Origin: Frigoriglobus tundricola
GTDB lineage: Bacteria > Planctomycetota > Planctomycetia > Gemmatales > Gemmataceae
Direction: 5' to 3'
NCBI RefSeq assembly: GCF_013128195.2
Contig: NZ_CP053452.2
Coordinates: forward strand, 6,510,001 to 6,574,000
Length of the DNA: 64,000 bases
Shown: positions 8,718 through 17,486 of the stretch, piece by piece
Numbering within the stretch: the first letter of the stretch is position 1
How the letters are laid out: every line of letters starts with the position of its first letter
Program-made: the position numbers and the translations under genes
The notes under the pieces: model-generated
Told to the model about the DNA's origin: nothing
What the model saw: only the letters and a program-made list of their open reading frames with translations
Database searches by the model: none

Positions 8718-9821
8718 ATGCGACTGACGTATGCGTTGTATTTGGTCATACCGCTACTGGTAGGCGGTGCCGTCTTTGCGATTAAATCCGCCGTGTCCGG
8801 CCACGCACAGAGGCAAATGGGAGTCGGCCCAATAATTCAGTGCCCAAGCGAAGTCGAGATGGGTGAACACGAGCTCGGGGAGACGGCCGAAAATCGTTTC
8901 ACTTTGCGAAATGCCGGAAGTAAGCCCCTTAAAATTTTCAACGTCCGGACGAATTGTTCGTGCTCGGGGCTCGAGCGGGTCGAAGATGCGAAATATTCAC
9001 GGTTGGAGTCGACTGAACTCGCGCCTGGGCAAACGATCGACTTGGCCATTCGGGTAGGTGTGAAAGGCGGGTTGGGTCGCGCGGTCAAAAATCAGATCGC
9101 TTTCGAGACGAACGATCCAGCGTATCCCGAATTTGTTATCACGGCGACCATCAACAAAGTGACGAGCGGGATCTGTGCGTCTCCCACGAGCGTGCTACTT
9201 GACACGCTCGTGGTAGGGCAGCGGGCAGCGGCAGACGTAGACCTGTTCGATTACATGGTGCCGCCGCGTAGGATAGAGCGAGTCGAGTGCGTGGGTGCGG
9301 AGGGTATGACTGCCAAGTTGTTACCTGCCCAGGCAGCGGCACCCGCCGGAGCGGGCGATAACGACGCGGTGGATGTACCGGTGGGCCGGGTTCACATTGA
9401 GTTCGAAGCGCGTAAAGTAGGTCCGATCGAGGGGATGCTGCTAATATATGTCGTGGGCGAGACAAAAGCGCCGAACGGGATTCCTGTCGTTGGGCGGGTC
9501 ACTCAACCCGTTCAGGTCACACCTGACACGCTCGTCCTCCCTGTGGTAACGGCCGCGGGGCCACGGTACATCTCCGAAGTCCAATGCCGAGCGGCGGCAA
9601 ATACGCCTATAGAAGTCACTGTCTCCCAAAAGGTGGACGGACTGGTGGTAGTAGCCACTCCGACAAACGAGACTCGCTTGGTTTGGACGGTGACCGTGTC
9701 AGACAACTCGCCGGCTGATCGCCGGTCAGCCAAAACCGCCCGCCGTGTTGTAACCCTGACGGTGCGGGAAGGGCAGAAGTCGTTTGACATCCAGTTACCC
9801 GTGATACTTGCTCAGGAGTAG
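8718..9821 (+). CDS. membrane-anchored DUF1573 protein
   Basis: A 367-residue protein with an N-terminal membrane helix (YALYLVIPLLVGGAVFAI) and a periplasmic DUF1573 domain. The domain's hallmarks are visible: GELGETAENRFTLRNAG-like text near residues 52-68, then RTNCSCSG with a CxC pair, LAPGQTIDLAIRV, and IAFETNDPAYP. A second, cysteine-poorer immunoglobulin-like region follows. DUF1573 has no settled biochemical role; the CxC suggests metal or thiol chemistry. Start has a GAGG ribosome-binding site. It ends 4 bases before the next gene, so the two are co-transcribed. Confidence 0.85.
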   Translation: MRLTYALYLVIPLLVGGAVFAIKSAVSGHAQRQMGVGPIIQCPSEVEMGEHELGETAENRFTLRNAGSKPLKIFNVRTNCSCSGLERVEDAKYSRLESTELAPGQTIDLAIRVGVKGGLGRAVKNQIAFETNDPAYPEFVITATINKVTSGICASPTSVLLDTLVVGQRAAADVDLFDYMVPPRRIERVECVGAEGMTAKLLPAQAAAPAGAGDNDAVDVPVGRVHIEFEARKVGPIEGMLLIYVVGETKAPNGIPVVGRVTQPVQVTPDTLVLPVVTAAGPRYISEVQCRAAANTPIEVTVSQKVDGLVVVATPTNETRLVWTVTVSDNSPADRRSAKTARRVVTLTVREGQKSFDIQLPVILAQE

Positions 9822-9825
9822 GCTC

Positions 9826-10728
9826 ATGTTGCGATCGATCTGCCGGTCGGCATTGTGTCGTGCAGGGGTGACCCTGATCGAACTGATAGTCGTAATCGGT
9901 ATCCTCTCGCTACTGATCGCGATTTTATTGCCAGCGATTCAAGATGTACGCCGGGCTGCAGCTAGAGTCTCTTGTCAAAGTAACATGCGGCAAATAGTGC
10001 TTGCGCTCCACAACTATGAAAACGTCCACGAGCGGTTCCCGTCTCTCCCGGTGCGAGATGGGCTAAAAGACGTTAACATGATATTGCAGTGGATGACACA
10101 CATTCTGCCGCAAATGGAGCAAGAGTCGCTATGGGTTCAAGCGGTTACAGCGACGGCCGCAGATCCGAACCCTTGGCACAACCCTCCACACGCCCCTTTT
10201 TCAACAGTTATAAAATCGTATGTTTGCAGTTCCGATTCGCGATTGGCCGTTCCGGTCATTGATGTGGATGGTCGTCGCGCTGGCTTTACTTCTTACGTCG
10301 GTGTCGGCGGTGGCCAGCAATGGGATGGCGTCCTAGGTCTCCCAGGGCCGGGCGTAGGTCCGGCAGATATAACCGACGGATTGAGTCAGACGGTGATGAT
10401 CGGCGAACGTCCCCCGCCGGGGGATCTTTCGGCTGGAGAATGGTATTCAAACCTCACCCCAGGAGATGGGAAATATTCCGGTCCTGACGGGGGCATTTGG
10501 GCTGATAACGTTGCGCCCTACTCTGCCAACTGTAACGGCGCATTTCGATTCGGACCGGGACGTCTCACGAATACGTGTGACCGATACCATTTTTGGAGCT
10601 TACACTCGGGGGGAGGGAATTTCGCGTTCTGCGATGGCTCTGTCCACTTCATGACCTACTCCGCCGCCAGTATCCTTCCCGCTCTCGCGACCCGCGCTGG
10701 GGGCGAAGTGGTCGCTGTGCCGGATTGA
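9826..10728 (+). CDS. DUF1559 pseudopilin-like protein with type IV prepilin N-terminus
   Basis: A 300-residue protein of the planctomycete-specific DUF1559/H-X9-DG family. The N-terminus is a type III prepilin signal: basic leader, then GVTLIELIVVIGILSLLIAI, where Gly/Val precede the processed hydrophobic helix. The conserved family text RRAAARVSCQSNMRQIVLAL HNYE follows, and the C-terminus has the signature HSGGGNFAFCDGSVHF. These proteins are thought to be surface or pseudopilus components, but their role is not known. I chose the ATG at 9826, with GGAG upstream and just after the DUF1573 stop; a TTG at 9808 would overlap it. Confidence 0.9.
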   Translation: MLRSICRSALCRAGVTLIELIVVIGILSLLIAILLPAIQDVRRAAARVSCQSNMRQIVLALHNYENVHERFPSLPVRDGLKDVNMILQWMTHILPQMEQESLWVQAVTATAADPNPWHNPPHAPFSTVIKSYVCSSDSRLAVPVIDVDGRRAGFTSYVGVGGGQQWDGVLGLPGPGVGPADITDGLSQTVMIGERPPPGDLSAGEWYSNLTPGDGKYSGPDGGIWADNVAPYSANCNGAFRFGPGRLTNTCDRYHFWSLHSGGGNFAFCDGSVHFMTYSAASILPALATRAGGEVVAVPD

Positions 10729-10739
10729 ACAAATGAGGG

Positions 10740-11582
10740 ATGGGAATGCTGTCAAAGCAATCGATATCGCGATGTTTCTCGCGCGTAGCAGTTGTCGCTG
10801 CCGGAATTATCGTCCTCACCGCGGCCGCACTCAAATATCATTTCGCGCTTACCGACCCAGGACCAGTGGTAACTCTGACCGACTCAGAATTAGCCGCAGT
10901 GACCTTGATCGGCGCAGAACTTTTCTTCGGGTTGTGGTCGCTCATCGGTGTGTACCCGCATCTATTACGGGTCGTGGGCGGCGCACTATTCACCGTCTTT
11001 TGTGTCGCTTCGGTCATGACTCTGGCTGACGGGAACAAAACATGCAGTTGCTTCGGTCGGGTGACGATACCGCCGGGCCTGACAGCGATAGTCGACGCGG
11101 CGATGGCGTTCGCGCTCTGGTATCTACCCCCTGGAGAAGAACCGAAGGCGTGGGGCGCCCGCCGCCCGGGATGGGTAATTGCTATTTTGCTCACTATTGT
11201 AGTAGCAACTACCGTCCCCCTCGCAGTTCACCGCGCGGTTTTTGAACCCCAATCGATCGTAATCGACCAGAGGCATCTCGATTTTGGGTCGATCGTTGTG
11301 GGCGGCCGGAAGGAACTGGTCGTACCGATAACGAATACGACGTCACGCCTAATCACCATCACCTCCTTTCGCACGTCTTGCCCGTGCCTGAGTGTGTGGC
11401 CCGTCGAAATCCCACCACGAACAACCGCCTCACTCGTTCTCGTGTATGACGGCAGCGCACAAAACAGAATGGCCGGTGGATACCGGATCACGTTCGCGGC
11501 TATCCGCTCGGAGAGTGGTGTAGCGTTCATAGGTCACGTCGATATTAAAGTAATCGCTGATCAGGACAATGAATCGCCATAA
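10740..11582 (+). CDS. MauE/DoxX-like redox membrane domain fused to DUF1573
   Basis: A 280-residue fusion. The N-terminal half has about four membrane helices (e.g. VAVVAAGIIVLTAAALKYHF, VVGGALFTVFCVASVMTLA) and the TCSCFGRV motif, the cysteine signature of MauE-like proteins that support disulfide or cofactor maturation in the periplasm. A further helix (WVIAILLTIVVATTVPLAV) leads to a C-terminal DUF1573 domain with LDFGSIVVGG, TSCPCLSVWPV and its CxC pair. It follows the DUF1559 gene by 11 bases. Together these suggest a membrane redox partner for cysteine-rich exported proteins; the disrupted 10-cysteine peptide upstream is an obvious candidate client. That link is inferred. Confidence 0.8.
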   Translation: MGMLSKQSISRCFSRVAVVAAGIIVLTAAALKYHFALTDPGPVVTLTDSELAAVTLIGAELFFGLWSLIGVYPHLLRVVGGALFTVFCVASVMTLADGNKTCSCFGRVTIPPGLTAIVDAAMAFALWYLPPGEEPKAWGARRPGWVIAILLTIVVATTVPLAVHRAVFEPQSIVIDQRHLDFGSIVVGGRKELVVPITNTTSRLITITSFRTSCPCLSVWPVEIPPRTTASLVLVYDGSAQNRMAGGYRITFAAIRSESGVAFIGHVDIKVIADQDNESP

Positions 11583-11594
11583 TTCTATAAATAA

Positions 11595-13073
11595 CTGTAC
11601 TTTCCGCGAAATTATAGCGTTTACGCGGCGAGGTCGAGGCACCGCCGTGCGAGGTTGTGAATTTGCACCGGGTCGTGGTGCTCACCCACAACGGCCTGAA
11701 TTTCCTCGGCCAGCAACTCCCGCTGCCACGCCCGGCGCTTGTCCGCGTGGCTCGGGCGCCGCTCGGGATCGTCCCACGGGGACGCGGCCCGATGGGCCAC
11801 CAGGTCCTCGGCCTTCCGGTCCCAGGCCCACGCTTCGGTCATTGTGAACGCCCATGCACACAGGTGAAAGCACCCCACGTTCGACGCCACCCCACGCACC
11901 TGCTGGTGCCCGGCGCCAACGACCTGTTTGAGATCCCGAAAACAGGTTTCCAGGCTGAACCGGTCGGCGACGAGGCTCAGGATGTCGGCCACGGTCGCGG
12001 TGGTGTCGGTGCAGAAGAACGCGACCCATCCCTTGGGCTCGTCCACCAGCACGACCCGGATCGGGCCCCCGGCGGGGCGCCACGTGGCCTCGAACGTCTT
12101 GTACCTCTTCTCCACCGCTTTCCCGTACAGGGTAAACGTGCCGGTGGCCCACCCGCCCTTCTGGCCGGCCCGCTTGGCCAGCGAGACCCGCTGCGTCCCG
12201 TACACGCGCCGGGGCCCGCGCCGCTTCGGCTCCGGCTCGGGCACCGAGCACAGGGCCGCGTCCTTGCGGAGCCGACTCACCATCGTCACTCCCAACGCGA
12301 GCAGGGGCTTGAGCACCGGGGCCTTGGCGTACGCCCCGTCGGCCACCACCCACACCGGCTTGGCCCACATCTTGAGCCACCCGTGGGCCCACCGCACCAG
12401 CGCCACGGCCATCTCCAACTTGGTCGCGAACTCGGGCCGGTCCGGCGCGGGGATGGCCCCGAGGTCCTTTTTGCGGATGTACAGCCGAGCCAACAGGGGC
12501 AAGGCGATCAGGCCCCCGAGCGGGTGGGTAACCAACAACCCGAGAACCACCCACACATGCCCGTACACGAACGGGCTCCCGGCCGGCCCCGGGGTCGGGT
12601 TGTGATGCACCCCGGCCCCTTGAACCTTCGGCCCGTGCCGCTCCGTCGGGGTGTCGTCGAGGGCCAAGACCAGCCGGGGCGCGCCCCCCACCAAGGGCTT
12701 GACCACCTGCACCAGCAGGCGCGTGGCGACACCCTCGGTGCGGCGGCCGACGGCGGCCGCCGTGGCGTAACACCGGCGGTATTGGTTCGACAGCCCGGCG
12801 GCCCGAATCCAACGGCTGAGCGTCTTCCGCCCGCCGGCCAAGATGAGACCCAGGTACAGGGCCGCGAGCCGCCGCCCGGACCGCGGGTCCAGGGCCTTGG
12901 CGAGCACGGAAAACCACGGGCATCGAGGGGCCGGGGTATGCGACGATGGCATGGCCGCGTCCGTTCGGGGTGGGAGGTCGTGTGGTAACGCCATCCTCCC
13001 GGACGGACCGGCACTCGTCTACTCCCAACCCCGCGATCCACGCCAACTGACCATAAGTTCGCGGAAAGTACAG
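11595..13073 (-). mobile_element. IS4/IS701-type insertion sequence (1479 bp)
   Basis: Bounded by perfect 16-base terminal inverted repeats: CTGTACTTTCCGCGAA at 11595-11610 and its complement ending at 13073. The flanking heptamer TAAATAA is present at 11588-11594 and 13074-13080, consistent with a target duplication. It carries a single transposase gene on the minus strand and lies directly behind the MauE-DUF1573 gene without breaking it. Confidence 0.9.
11621..12994 (-). CDS. IS4/IS701-type DDE transposase
   Basis: A 457-residue transposase that appears intact. The catalytic region shows LVLALDDTPTERHG (first Asp), VWVVADGAYAKAPVL (second Asp) and RFSLETCFRDLKQVVG (the YREK-like Glu region), the arrangement of DDE_5/IS701-type enzymes. 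The N-terminal part (ALYLGLILAGGRKTLSRWI) is the DNA-binding segment. The start at 12994 is the first in-frame ATG inside the element; an internal ATG at 12952 is possible. Family assignment between IS4 and IS701 is by motif only. Confidence 0.85.
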   Translation of the reverse strand: MALPHDLPPRTDAAMPSSHTPAPRCPWFSVLAKALDPRSGRRLAALYLGLILAGGRKTLSRWIRAAGLSNQYRRCYATAAAVGRRTEGVATRLLVQVVKPLVGGAPRLVLALDDTPTERHGPKVQGAGVHHNPTPGPAGSPFVYGHVWVVLGLLVTHPLGGLIALPLLARLYIRKKDLGAIPAPDRPEFATKLEMAVALVRWAHGWLKMWAKPVWVVADGAYAKAPVLKPLLALGVTMVSRLRKDAALCSVPEPEPKRRGPRRVYGTQRVSLAKRAGQKGGWATGTFTLYGKAVEKRYKTFEATWRPAGGPIRVVLVDEPKGWVAFFCTDTTATVADILSLVADRFSLETCFRDLKQVVGAGHQQVRGVASNVGCFHLCAWAFTMTEAWAWDRKAEDLVAHRAASPWDDPERRPSHADKRRAWQRELLAEEIQAVVGEHHDPVQIHNLARRCLDLAA

Positions 13074-13726
13074 TAAATAAACTAGAGGTGGTATTTTTGC
13101 TGTTTGACATGGTGTGTTCTCCTTCTTTTGGTTACCGGCCACGACCATCGCGGCCTGGTGGCACCGCAAGGAAAGCCGCACCAGTCCGGGGCAATTGCGA
13201 TTGCGAACCGGGCAAGCGGAAAATTGGGGGCAACCTTCAGGGGGAGCCGATTATCTGCTTGCCCGGCCCGACGGCGGCTTTAGAGGTGACAGACAACAGG
13301 CCGGGTTCGTGACGGGCCTCACGCGAAGAGAACAGGCACGCTTACCGGGGCAAAAGCATCTTTCCGCAGGCCACGATCACACCGGCGGGTGTCGGACAAG
13401 TGAGCAGAACGGGTTCAGCTTCACTGCGGTATCGAGATGGCAGCGGCCAAGGCATGCTCGTTTCGCGAGCGGAACACATTTCGTGAGCGGCTCACTCAAA
13501 ACGACCGGATACCTCTTGAGCCCGAGGTCCGGCCTGAGCCGTCCGTTCGGGGTGGGGTGGGTCTTATTTCGGGTTGGGAGGGAGGGTGTGGGAACCGTCG
13601 GTTCCCTCAAAAAGGTGAGGTGCTGGTTCCTCCCGCGTGGGTCCTGACGCGCGAGATTCGATTGACAGTCACCATGAAATATGTCACGCTAATTAAAATA
13701 TGACATTAATGTCGAATGGAGGGCCA
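13074..13726. other. intergenic region between the IS and the VapBC module
   Basis: About 650 bases without a credible gene. It contains the GGGAACC/GGTTCCC palindrome at 13590 and a short AT-rich stretch (13660-13715) that probably holds the promoter of the toxin-antitoxin pair. Confidence 0.5.
13590..13606. repeat. dispersed palindrome GGGAACC-N3-GGTTCCC
   Basis: A perfect 7-bp inverted repeat around GTC. A related longer context (GGG-rich left side, AAAGGTGAG-like right side) recurs at 57048-57093, and a similar palindrome lies at 24408-24428. It may be a REP-like element or terminator. Confidence 0.5.
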
Positions 13727-13978
13727 ATGTCCGATGTCTACCACACCACGATCCAGGACCACGGCCGGGTCGTGATCCCGGCCGGCATCCGACATGCCTT
13801 GGGACTCGCCCGCGGGGACGAAGTGGTGCTCCGGGTGGAAAACGATGCAGTCGTCATTTCCGGCGTGTCGGACGCCGTCAAGCGGTTTCAGGCGGTCGTC
13901 CGCCGGCACGTCTCGGGTGACGTTTCCCTGGCCGACGAGTTGATCGCGGACCGTCGGAAAACGGCCCTTGATGAGTAG
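13727..13978 (+). CDS. VapB/AbrB-type antitoxin
   Basis: An 83-residue protein with a SpoVT/AbrB swapped-hairpin DNA-binding domain: TTIQDHGRVVIPAGIRHALG then GDEVVLRVENDAVVISG. It should bind its own promoter and neutralise the PIN toxin through its C-terminal tail. The ATG at 13727 follows TGGAGGGCCA, a good ribosome-binding site, and was preferred to one 27 bases upstream. It overlaps the toxin gene by 8 bases, the usual type II toxin-antitoxin arrangement. Confidence 0.9.
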   Translation: MSDVYHTTIQDHGRVVIPAGIRHALGLARGDEVVLRVENDAVVISGVSDAVKRFQAVVRRHVSGDVSLADELIADRRKTALDE

Positions 13979-14354
13979 GGTCGTCCTCGATGCGTCGGCC
14001 GTCCTGGCCGTGGCGAAAGCCGAGCCGGGGGCGGAGCACGTGACCCGCGGGTTACGGCGTGGGGTCATGTCGACCGTGAACGTGGCCGAGGTGTTTGCCA
14101 AGCTCCTGTACAACGGCGTCCCGGTCGCCGACATCGCTCTCGGCCTGGGAAGTCTGGTGGCCGAGGTCGTGCCGTTCGATCGGGAGCAAGCCGAGGCCGC
14201 CGCGGCCTTACACGCCCGCACACGGGCGCTCGGTCTGTCCCTGGCGGACACGGCCTGTCTGAACCTCGGGGCTCGCCTCGGGTTGCCGGTGGTGACGACC
14301 GACCGGGACTGGGCGAAGATCGAGGGCGTGGGACCGGTGGAGGTGATTCGGTGA
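13971..14354 (+). CDS. VapC-type PIN-domain toxin
   Basis: A 127-residue PIN ribonuclease, expected to cleave RNA with Mg2+ held by acidic residues. The visible acidic positions are VVLDASAVLAV (first Asp), NVAEVFAKL (Glu), SLADTACL (Asp) and VVTTDRDWAKI (last Asp). Length is normal for VapC. The start at 13971 (MSRVVLDAS) lies inside the antitoxin's end; TTG three bases earlier is an alternative. It probably stabilises the mobile element. Confidence 0.9.
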   Translation: MSRVVLDASAVLAVAKAEPGAEHVTRGLRRGVMSTVNVAEVFAKLLYNGVPVADIALGLGSLVAEVVPFDREQAEAAAALHARTRALGLSLADTACLNLGARLGLPVVTTDRDWAKIEGVGPVEVIR

Positions 14355-14421
14355 GTGGCGGACGACCGTCCGTCACGAAACCGGACGGCGGCAAGGTTTA
14401 CGGGACGTTGATTGTGTGACA

Positions 14422-14477
14422 GGTTATGAGACACGAAACAGTGGTCGAACAGAATGAAAAGAGTGTGTCACATAACC
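14422..14477. promoter_or_regulatory. res-like dyad upstream of the resolvase
   Basis: GGTTATGAGACA at 14422-14433 is matched in inverted orientation by TGTCACATAACC at 14466-14477 (11 of 12 bases), about 50 bases before the serine recombinase start. Paired inverted subsites in this position are typical resolvase binding and crossover sites. Confidence 0.5.
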
Positions 14478-14526
14478 GGTTGTTTTCGGGACACGTGGTG
14501 ACGGACGGCCCAGGGAGGACGGACGA

Positions 14527-15150
14527 GTGCTGATCGGTTACGCGCGGGTGAGTGATACCAGTCAGGTGACCGACTTGCAACGCGACGCGCTGACGGCGGC
14601 GGGTGTGTTAGCCGAGCACATCCATACGGATACGGCCTCGGGCAAACGCGCCGACCGACCAGGTTTGGTGGCGTGTCTGAAGAGCCTTCGACCCGGGGAT
14701 ACGCTTGTCGTCTGGAAACTGGACCGGCTGGGCCGGGATCTCCGGCACCTGGTCAACACGGTTCACGACCTGACCGCCCGTGAAGTCGGGCTCAGGGTGC
14801 TAGCGGGGCAGGGGGCGGAGATTGACACGGCGACCGCCGCCGGCAAGATGATGTTCGCAGTATTCGCCGCCCTGGCCGAGTTTGAACGGGCGTTGATCGT
14901 CGAGCGGACGACGGCCGGGTTGGCGGCGGCTCGTGCCCGAGGTCGAGTGGGAGGCCGGCCCTACACCATGACGGCGGCCAAACTTCGGCTGGCTTTGGCT
15001 GCGATGGGACAACCGGAAACGCGGATCGACGCCCTGTGTCTCGAACTCGGCGTTTCCCGGCAGACGCTTTACCGGCATGTGAGCCCGGACGGCTCGCTCC
15101 GCTCGGACGGGCACCGGCTCCTGGCCCGCTTCGCGACCGCGGGGCGGTAA
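14527..15150 (+). CDS. serine recombinase (Tn3-type resolvase/invertase)
   Basis: A 207-residue small serine recombinase that should cut and rejoin DNA at paired res sites. The catalytic serine is in IGYARVSDTSQVTDLQRDAL; the other family blocks are VWKLDRLGRDLRHLV, then MMFAVFAALAEFERALIVER. The C-terminal HTH ends SRQTLYRHV. The start is a GTG at 14527 after a GGACG-rich leader. A dyad upstream (14422) may be its target. It could resolve multimers or cointegrates of the surrounding element. Confidence 0.93.
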   Translation: MLIGYARVSDTSQVTDLQRDALTAAGVLAEHIHTDTASGKRADRPGLVACLKSLRPGDTLVVWKLDRLGRDLRHLVNTVHDLTAREVGLRVLAGQGAEIDTATAAGKMMFAVFAALAEFERALIVERTTAGLAAARARGRVGGRPYTMTAAKLRLALAAMGQPETRIDALCLELGVSRQTLYRHVSPDGSLRSDGHRLLARFATAGR

Positions 15151-15500
15151 TGGACGACCGGCTCGTCGTCGTCTTCGAGGCCCACCACCCGGACCGGGAT
15201 CACCACCGCTGGTACGAAATGGCCGTCGGCCGGGATCTGTTCGACCACTGGATGATGACGATTCGGTACGGGCGGATCGGCCAACCCGGTCAGCAGAGGC
15301 GGTACACGGCGGTCGACCCGGATGCCCTGCGGGCGATCATTCGCGCCCATCTTCTCCGCCGGCTCTCGGCCCCCCGGCGGATCGGGTGTGCGTACCGGCT
15401 CGCCTCGTGCATGTGCGCGACCGAACTGGACCTGTCGTGGTTACCCGAGGATGTGATCGAGCGGTTCGAGCGGTCTCCGCTCTCTGGACCTGAACGATGA
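15150..15500 (+). CDS. WGR-domain protein
   Basis: A 116-residue protein whose central part is a WGR-like domain: HHRWYEMAVGRDLFDHW, then TIRYGRIGQPGQ (YGR in place of WGR), and the closing helix near AIIRAHLLRRL. WGR domains bind nucleic acid in PARPs and in bacterial phage-plasmid genes. The ATG overlaps the resolvase stop by one base, so translation is probably coupled. A small cysteine pair (CMC) lies near the C-terminus. Role in the element is unknown. Confidence 0.75.
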   Translation: MDDRLVVVFEAHHPDRDHHRWYEMAVGRDLFDHWMMTIRYGRIGQPGQQRRYTAVDPDALRAIIRAHLLRRLSAPRRIGCAYRLASCMCATELDLSWLPEDVIERFERSPLSGPER

Positions 15501-15776
15501 CCCGAGGGCGCTCGCGCGCCGCGCCGCCGGTCCGGGTCGTGAGCACATCCTTTCGGCCACCCACGGCGGCCGCTGCCGGGACTCGGTCTTCGGTCGGCTC
15601 GTGACGGCGGGGGCACGGGCGGTCGATCCGGCGCGCCCTCTCGCCAAATCCGTGTCCGGTTCTGCCGTCGATCCCTTCTTACCGTGGGGAAGGCACTTTC
15701 CCCCGCGGAAAGTCCCGTCTCTTGGGTGCGGCTGGTGCCGCTGGACGGGAACCGCGACCTCACGACACGGTGACCG

Positions 15777-16526
15777 ATGAACACGTGGAATAACCCGGCG
15801 TTCGAGGCCGAAATGCAAGCCCGGATCGACCGCCGCGACGGACCGGCGGCCGTGGCACTGCTCCTCGAAGACCCCCGCAACCGGTACGCGTCCGCGTTCA
15901 ACCGCACGATGGTGAACGTAGACGCCGCGTACATCGGTCGGGCTTACACGGGGCCGCAGACCACGCTCGCCGCGATGGTGACCGATGGTCGCATCCGGGA
16001 TTGGGCGCACTTCCAAACCGAGATGACGGCCGTTCTGGTGATGTCGGCCTTGCACTACGGAGTGAAGTCGTACCACGCTGCGAACCCGCCGGCGCGGCGC
16101 ACGCGGCAGCGTGGCAAGGGGCAAGCGGCGGGGCCGCTGGTCGTGTCGGCGCGGTTCGACCTGAACGCCTGCCCCGCGCGCTCGTCGGGCTCGGAATCGA
16201 CGGCGGAGCGGGCCGAGCGGTTCCGGCTGTTGCTGTCGGAGGCCCGCGGGTTGGGGCTGCTGCACCTGCGGGTCGTTCGGGAAGTGTACCGTTACCGGGA
16301 GGCGCGGGGTACTTGTCACGGGGCGTTCGTGGCGGTCGCCGGACGTGCGGAATGTGACGCCCGGGGCCGGGTCCGGCGGGTCGGGGCTTGGACGCCGACC
16401 GACCGGGAGACGCCCCGCCCGCCTGCCGTCGTCGTGCGTCAGGTGCGGCGGCTGTTTGGGGAGGCCAGTCGCGTGATCGAGCGGCGGGCGTATCTCCTCG
16501 GCTACCGGGTGAGCTGGCCGGGGTGA
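15777..16526 (+). CDS. hypothetical protein
   Basis: A 249-residue protein I do not recognise. It starts MNTWNNPAFEAEMQARI, is rich in Arg and Ala, and has a mixed alpha/beta pattern in the second half (LHLRVVREVYRYREARG, HGAFVAVAGRAECDARG). No signal peptide, membrane helix or catalytic motif is visible. It follows an approximately 280-base gap after the WGR gene and converges on the TIGR02996 gene. Confidence 0.55.
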   Translation: MNTWNNPAFEAEMQARIDRRDGPAAVALLLEDPRNRYASAFNRTMVNVDAAYIGRAYTGPQTTLAAMVTDGRIRDWAHFQTEMTAVLVMSALHYGVKSYHAANPPARRTRQRGKGQAAGPLVVSARFDLNACPARSSGSESTAERAERFRLLLSEARGLGLLHLRVVREVYRYREARGTCHGAFVAVAGRAECDARGRVRRVGAWTPTDRETPRPPAVVVRQVRRLFGEASRVIERRAYLLGYRVSWPG

Positions 16527-16535
16527 GGCCGGTCC

Positions 16536-17282
16536 TTACCGCCCCGGCCCGGAGTCGCCGGGGCGGCTGACCGCGAAGAAGGCGGACCGCGGGCCGAGGA
16601 CCTGGTCGGCCCAGCGGAACTCTTGGATCACCGCCGGGTCTAACGCCTGGACCATGTCCAGGAACGGTTTCTCGGCGCCCGACAGATGTGTGTCGGCCAG
16701 CGTCAGGTGGGTCAGTTTGCGGACGAACGGGGCGCGGGCGACATGGTACACGCCCTCCAACCCGATCCCGTCGGAATGAAGACGGAATTCGCGGAGGTGT
16801 GTCAGATGGGGGGATTGCGTGAGTTCTCGGATACCGGCTGGCCCGACTTCATTCCCCTCCGCCCGGACCTCCAGGGTCCGCAGGTTCCGATTGACCGGGA
16901 GCGCGGCGAACCGGGCGAGGAGGGCATCGTCCGGGGCTGAGAGTTGGAGCCGAGTGACCGGAGTGACCGCGGCGAGGGCGGCGTGATTCTCGAGGTAGCG
17001 GGCGGTGTCGATCCGAATGCCCTCGGGGAACCCCCGCCGGAACTGCCAGTCGTCCACGTAAAGGTCGCGGAGCGGCGCGCCCCATTCAGCCGCGTGTCGG
17101 GCGAGCAATTCCTGCTCCCGCTCGCGCAGCCGCTCCGCTTGACACTGCACGCGGATCAACTCGGCCCGGGGCGCCTGGCCGTGGGCATCGAGCCAAGCGG
17201 CGTAGTCCAGTCGGGGGCCGTCCTCGTCCGGGCGGGCGACGACCTGGGCGACCAGGTCTCGTTCGTCGTTTGAAATTGTCAC
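16536..17282 (-). CDS. TIGR02996-type repeat-companion protein with leucine-rich C-terminus
   Basis: A 248-residue protein with the Gemmata-type TIGR02996 N-terminal domain: ERDLVAQVVARPDEDGPRLD followed by YAAWLDAHGQAPRAELIRVQ. The rest reads as degenerate leucine-rich repeats (VTRLQLSAPDDALLARFAAL, NLRTLEVRAEGNEVGPAGI, LREFRLHSDGIGLEGVYHV). The family is strongly expanded in Gemmataceae and its function is unknown, but it is often near signalling genes. The start is a GTG (MTISNDERD). It is divergent from the ECF sigma factor, so the ~200-base gap between them may hold both promoters. Confidence 0.85.
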   Translation of the reverse strand: MTISNDERDLVAQVVARPDEDGPRLDYAAWLDAHGQAPRAELIRVQCQAERLREREQELLARHAAEWGAPLRDLYVDDWQFRRGFPEGIRIDTARYLENHAALAAVTPVTRLQLSAPDDALLARFAALPVNRNLRTLEVRAEGNEVGPAGIRELTQSPHLTHLREFRLHSDGIGLEGVYHVARAPFVRKLTHLTLADTHLSGAEKPFLDMVQALDPAVIQEFRWADQVLGPRSAFFAVSRPGDSGPGR

Positions 17283-17486
17283 ACCACCTCACTCCCATTC
17301 GATATCTCGTTAATGTAATGTAAATGTGTTAACAAACTGTTACCGCCCTGGGTGCCAAGAAAAATGCGGGGCCGTGTCCGGATCGTTCGGGAGATCCCGT
17401 CGGTCCGGGTGAGAGACCTGGCGGGAGGCGGGACGGGCTCGGAACCCGGTCCCGATCACCCACCGTTCGGAGCGAGGGAGTGGTCC

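Noticed and set aside
11657..12988. 443-codon frame antisense to the IS4/IS701 transposase
   Set aside because: Pro/Gly/Arg-rich shadow of the transposase gene.
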